A DNA stretch of 64,000 bases from assembly GCA_951799445.1 (NCBI GenBank), contig OX637287.1:50249724-50313723 (forward strand), written 5' to 3'. The stretch comes from Pseudisothecium myosuroides. Lineage: Eukaryota > Streptophyta > Bryopsida > Hypnales > Lembophyllaceae. Positions 59,289 to 64,000 of the stretch are shown here, one piece after another. The position numbers were made by a program, and so were the translations under genes. Below the pieces are notes generated by a model. That model searched no databases. It saw only the letters and a list, made by a program, of their open reading frames with translations, and was not told the DNA's origin. Numbering within the stretch: position 1 is the stretch's first letter; each line of letters opens with the position of its first letter.

Positions 59289-60165
59289 GGCTCTCCCGGA
59301 AGGCCACTCTACTTCTGTTTTCTAGCTGTGCATGGACTTCACATGCGTCGACTTTAATTGAAAGAGGTCGACCGGTAACTATAATACTCAGCAGGGAGGT
59401 CACAATGACAGGAAATCCTACGTAGGTAATGACCATGAGGACTGGTCACCAAATGGAGAAATTTTCAAACATAAACAAGAGATGGTTCTTAGTTTATTCA
59501 TACTTTCTGAGATTGAACACTCCTGTTAATTTGAGAGGCCCTTGCCTACTGTCTTGGCAACTTTATTTACAGTCTGTCGAATCATGACAAGGTCTTTAGT
59601 TTAGTTCGTTTTGTTTTCCTGAAACAAAGTTGATAAGTTCATATGAAACCGATCATGGAATTAATAAGAAAAAACATGTCCATATAAAGGCTGCATACGC
59701 CTTGTATTGCTCACCAGAACTTAGCCTAACAAAAGAAAAGAAAAAGCTCTGATTTCCTACTTCCCGCGATGTCTTTGTACAGTAAAGCAAGGACGCAGTG
59801 CCATATTACTCTATTCCTCACTTCTATTCTCTTTGGGTATTATAATCATGTATACCTTTACTTCAGTTTTCTTCCTGCACTGCAGAACACAACAGTCTTT
59901 TAACAGTCTCGTCTTCATGTGATGCTCTGGCAACGGCATTTAGTATATTGAGGCAGGAAAAATTCAAAGTCGCGCAAGCGGTGCGGAGTTCTCAAGGACT
60001 TTCAGGAAGTATCCCTAGGCAGCTGCATAGCATTCCAAACCGGTTGGAAAAGATAGCCCTTCCGACGTTCTCCTTCGCGTGGATACCAATAGGAGCACGC
60101 CTGACATGAATCAATCAAACCACTCTTTCAATATAGCCAGCCCCACATATCATGATTGAAAGCCA
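59289..60165. other. Downstream flank of the DUF688-like gene
   Basis: Probably holds the 3' untranslated region of the minus-strand gene ending at 60166. No other gene or repeat is seen. Confidence 0.4.
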
Positions 60166-61537
60166 TTAAGACGAGACTGAGGGCACAGCAATGAAACATC
60201 CAGAACTGAATGGATCGCAAACTACTGGACCTCGAATCCTACCAACTCTGCAAAGGAAGGCAAAGAGAATCATAACCCTTGGCCATGATATGATTCTATT
60301 ATTTGTAAAATAAATGAGTTCAGAGTAGGAAGCCACATCACAGAGCTCATGAGAGTGCTTGCAACTTGAATATAGGCGAAGAAAAAGCTATGATTCAACA
60401 TTCCTTCAACAATGCAAAAAGGAAGCTCACAAATCACCGATCTAATCTAAAAACTGTCAAGTTAGAGCCAATTGACAAAAACTCCCAATTGAAGAGCACG
60501 AAGGTAAACCAAAGACATTGTCGAAGTCGAAAAACGCACCTGGATCTTGCATTGGACCGGGACAGCTGCGGAGTAAGAGCAACGTTCTCCGCATCGCCAA
60601 ACCCATTGCACTTCTCCTGTTTTTCCTTCAACAACTCCATCCTCGACTGCACTCGCCGAGGCTTCATTTGCTCATTCCTCCCCGTCGCCATAGCCATGTC
60701 GGTAAACAAAAGCTCCTTCATCATACCCCCTTGCACACTCGCCTTCTCAGCAGGCGAATCCTTGGGTGAACCCGCATTGGTAGACCCGCCAGAAGCAGAC
60801 GAAGGAGAAGAAGACGATGACACCGAAGAATTCGAGCTGTCGCTGGAGAAGTAATGCTCACGGTTAAGGAATCGAAGGGGAGACAACGACCTGTGCTTCC
60901 GTTCCTGCATTCCCAGCACAGTCGTCTCCTCGTCTGTCGTCATAGTGAATCCACAAAAGTTTGGCACTTTCACGGATCCCTGCGGTGACGGACAGCTCTT
61001 GAAGGAGCCACTACTACTGGAGACCTCTGAGCAGGAAGAAGAGTCTGAGTCGCGGAGATGTTGCAGTCGCGGTGGAAGTCGCAAGCTCGGAACAAGCTTG
61101 CCGTTGGAGAAAAGATCCTCAGCTGTTGTTGCAGGTACTGATGGCTCCACGAAACGGCTGCTGAATTCGAAATCCGTGTTGGAAGACTCGCGAGACAGGC
61201 TCTCGGTTGAAGTTGTGTCCGAGGTGCAATTGCTGCTGGTTGAGGAGCCTTGGTGCATCGTCTCCTGCCTTTCCTCCGTTTCGTAAGAGATTGAAGGTAT
61301 GTTGAGAGGCTCCTTCTTTGGTGTGCCTGGAGAGAGCTCCCAAGCGAAGGGAATCGCAGCAAGAACCTCGCCTAATGGCGCTTCCTCGACTTCCTTCGTG
61401 AAGGCGCGTCGGGGACTGGAAGGGGCGCTTGTGAATGGCGTCGGAGGGGAAAGCTCGTCGATGTCGTCGTCCATGTAGCCAAAATTGTTGTCCCGACGAG
61501 GGGAAACACTCAACCTCGATATGGAGAGCGCTTCCAT
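60166..61537 (-). CDS. DUF688-like plant protein, function unknown
   Basis: Plant-specific, largely disordered protein of unknown function. Exon 1 (61537-60540) starts MEALSISRLSVSPRRD and carries the signature IPFAWELSPGTPK at residues 62-74, matching the PF.WE..PG.PK motif of DUF688 proteins, followed by long S/T/E-rich low-complexity stretches (residues 85-140, 178-205, 235-265) and a basic segment KPRRVQSRMELLKEKQEK. The start is the only ATG before the conserved region; the longer open frame upstream has none. I end exon 1 at the donor AG|GTGCGT (60540/60539) and join exon 2 (60247-60166), giving an arginine-bearing tail RVGRIRGPVV and 359 residues. If that intron is not used, the frame instead reads on to a stop at 60434. 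The second exon is less certain than the first. Confidence 0.75.
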
Positions 61538-63540
61538 CTCGAATAGCTGGTTGAACTTCCACAGATAGAAAACTTTCTCGTCTATCGCAACTCGGGGTTT
61601 CGCAGTTACGCACTCGCTAATACTCGCTTGGTGGTGCGGCGGCCATGACCAAGTTGCGGCGAGGAATTCAGCTCGATGAGTAGTATTCAGCGTGAATTTC
61701 AAGACGCCTAGCAGCAATTCGAAGATTCAAGAATCTCCAAGATTCGTGCAAACTGCGGAGCTCATGATGCCAATGTGATGTCCGCACTGCAATTGAATAC
61801 CACCAAGCTGCGTCTCAGTACAAAATTGGACCGGACAGAAAAATTTCCCTTGAATGCAAAATTCGGAAAGAATTCGAGATGAACTTAGAAATGTCGCTAA
61901 AACCTCTTCTACAAACACAATTTCATACCCCAGGTGGTTCCGTCACCAGAATTTCAGAGCTACCAACTACCAGGAAGTGTGGGAGACAAGTGAACTAACT
62001 TCACCACAAATTCGATTAAGCCAAGAAAACCAGAACGCGGGAATCCGTGGTCCTTCTCAAGGAAGGAACAATGTTTTCTGAAAAAGGGGGTCCAAGAACA
62101 ATAACGTCACCTCCAAACCGGGAACCCAAATTGGAAGTACAGAATCAAGGATACTGGAGATCAAAGAGCGCAAAAGAAAGTGAGAAGATGGACAAGTACC
62201 ACAACCAGCAACTGCTCTTCACCGCCTTGCCTTGCCTAAAACCAAGCAAAGCAATGCGGTCTTCGTAAGAATCACGGGTCTACGGGCGCGCCAAGCCGCC
62301 GCCCCGACCTCAGATTGCAAGAACCAGGAATACTGGGACGAGCCGATCAACTTGCAAAGACCCGGGGCAAGCAACCACCAACAGTAGTGGCTCGGGAGAA
62401 ATGCGTGGGTACCCACAGTAGCAAAGCTACAATAGGAACCCCCTACCACAAAAAGATGCGGTATATAACCAAGAATTCATGCAAATACAGAAAAAAACAG
62501 CATTGGCCGCTTCCGCAAAGTAGCCAGGCCGAGCTCCTACTTGTGTGTTGATGATGAGAACGAGAATTCAATACTTGAATAAGACGGGGCGTGACTCCCG
62601 AGGAGTCCCCTCTCACCAGATAGAGTTGAGGGTAAATTTAGACTGCGTTGGCTTGTCCGAACATGCGGTGAAGTCGCAGTCGCAGATTCTTCCTTTGGAG
62701 CTTCCAGGAATTGGGGCCAACCGTGACGCTGCAGGATATTTGTTTTTCTGCAAGGAAACTGAAGACTCTCTTTCACTGGGAGCAGTCTCCAAGGCAAGAC
62801 GGAAATGCGATGCAACAGGAAAGAAGGAACGAAAGAGCGGAACTCTAAAAGCTTACTGCACACGGGAAGACCTTCAAGGTATTATATACTACTGTAACTG
62901 TCCTTCGCTTATCGCTACTGTTGGAGTGGGCTACCAATATAGCGCTTTCAAGTCAAACACAGGAACTCCACCAGGCAACAGATGCTCTTGAAAGTCAAGA
63001 CCACGCGGAACACCCGGCTAAGCTACCCCCGCTTGGATTATCCTTTGGTAAAACTAAAATCCCCCTTGCAAATTAAGCTTAAATCCTCACCAAATCCCAG
63101 CATGCAAATCCCAGCCGGCAAGCAAGCAAATCCCTCCGTCCGCGTACCAAGAACACCAGCAAGCAATCCCACTGACTATTTAACCCTTCAAGCGCATCTT
63201 CAACATCAGAATTTGGGCAATGAACTCAGATCATCAACATTCATGCGCTACAAATCAAAATTAACATCTCCAAACGACAGACGTCACAACTACAACCACC
63301 ACGAAGCCAATGCATGGAAATCACCGAGCTCGCAGTGTATATATACTGTATAAAACACGGACCTCAATAGCTACAAAACGAAAGAAACAAACGAGCAGAA
63401 AGAACCACACAACAGAAAACAAACCATACCAACACAATTATTATATCGCCATAGCCAGCGACTCACCTCCAAATCGCTGCAACAAGATCCAATCAATCAA
63501 ACAACTGAAAAAACCATACCCAGGAATCATTCGGAGGGAT
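61538..63540. other. Upstream region of the DUF688-like gene
   Basis: Higher-GC stretch before the minus-strand start codon. A TATA-like tract (TATATATAC with TTTTATAC nearby, 63335-63357) could serve a transcript with a long or spliced leader. Overlapping plus-strand open frames (62545-62991, 62982-63353) lack any domain or splice logic and are probably chance frames in AT-poor DNA. Confidence 0.35.
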
Positions 63541-63574
63541 TCTTGACATGGGGGTTCTTGGAGTGATCTCGGCA

Positions 63575-63690
63575 ATGTATGAATCTTGGCAGGTGGGGAT
63601 CCGTCACGCTAAGCTCTGATGAATTCGGCGAGGGGATCCATCATGCTATCATCAATTCTTGCAAAGTGGGGTTCATTAGGCTATTGTGCA
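63575..63690. repeat. Imperfect tandem repeat, about 35-bp units
   Basis: Three units around GGGGATCCGTCACGCTA, GGGGATCCATCATGCTA and GGGGTTCATTAGGCTA, each preceded by a CTTGGCAGG, CGGCGA or CTTGCAAAG-type word, lie near the right edge. Confidence 0.5.
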
Positions 63691-64000
63691 TGCGTCGGCG
63701 ACGGCGTCGGATTTAACAAGACAGTATGGATCCACGTCAGATGTTTGAGAGGTCCACGTCACGTTGAACAAATCACAGAATGACATGTGGCGTTGAGAGG
63801 GGTTAGGGCGCCAATGGGGGCAGAGGAATTAGGGAAAGTGCCATTGTGTTCAGGTGATACAGTTCTGTTTGAACTTTAGCTGCCTATTCCTGTGACTGAA
63901 ATTTTGGTTGCATTTTTTTTTTTGGAGGTTTTGCTATGGTAATGACTGCAAAAATTCAGCATCTGGGGAGTCAGTGGCAGAATTTTAGGAATTGAGGGTC

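Noticed and set aside
60434..60854. Plus-strand frames opposite the DUF688-like gene
   Set aside because: They are antisense shadows of serine-rich codons, with no start context or homology.
62545..63353. Two overlapping plus-strand open frames of 148 and 123 codons
   Set aside because: No domain, no splice logic and mixed composition. They lie in AT-poor DNA upstream of a minus-strand gene, where long chance frames are expected.

Overview
The window is plant nuclear DNA. It is AT-rich, and five recognisable genes occupy about a fifth of it, all with GT-AG introns and well-known land-plant families. The protein variants and the codon-rich, GC-leaning exons set in an AT-rich repeat desert suggest a non-seed land plant (lycophyte, fern or bryophyte). 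That placement is inference; a seed plant is not excluded, and one Stowaway-type MITE is of a kind best known from flowering plants.

Gene layout: a partial or broken multi-exon gene at the left edge (1-2077, +); GOT1, a Golgi/ER vesicle-transport membrane protein (9670-11087, +, 6 exons, 140 aa); an AWPM-19/PM19-like plasma-membrane protein (16665-18523, -, 4 exons, 191 aa); a METTL22-type protein methyltransferase (21760-25239, -, 9 coding exons, 389 aa, possibly with a remote 5' leader exon near 26.4-26.6 kb); a plastid stearoyl-ACP desaturase (43038-47472, +, 5 exons, 396 aa, all six di-iron ligands present); and a DUF688-like protein (60166-61537, -, 2 exons, 359 aa). For these five genes I joined exons by hand, and every junction keeps the reading frame. 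The genes are unrelated housekeeping or stress functions and show no operon-like or cluster logic.

Between genes there is no intact transposon coding sequence, but many short non-coding mobile or foldback elements. They include a five-copy SINE-like/MITE-like repeat (3.8-12.8 kb); two related families bounded by TTAA and CCC-type ends (four copies of about 230 bp, three of about 935 bp), which look like piggyBac-type non-autonomous elements; MITE pairs with TAAGGTA ends and with GGGCAATTT ends; one Stowaway-like MITE; a near-perfect 177-bp-arm hairpin at 51.3-51.65 kb; two foldbacks at 53.7-54.3 kb; and a 1.4-kb inverted array of about 180-bp units at 28.6-30.0 kb, flanked by 0.7-kb direct repeats. 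Minisatellites lie in two introns of the desaturase gene and upstream of it.

The best candidates for something undescribed are the TTAA-bounded families, the inverted tandem array and the long hairpin. No defence system, biosynthetic cluster or CRISPR array is present.
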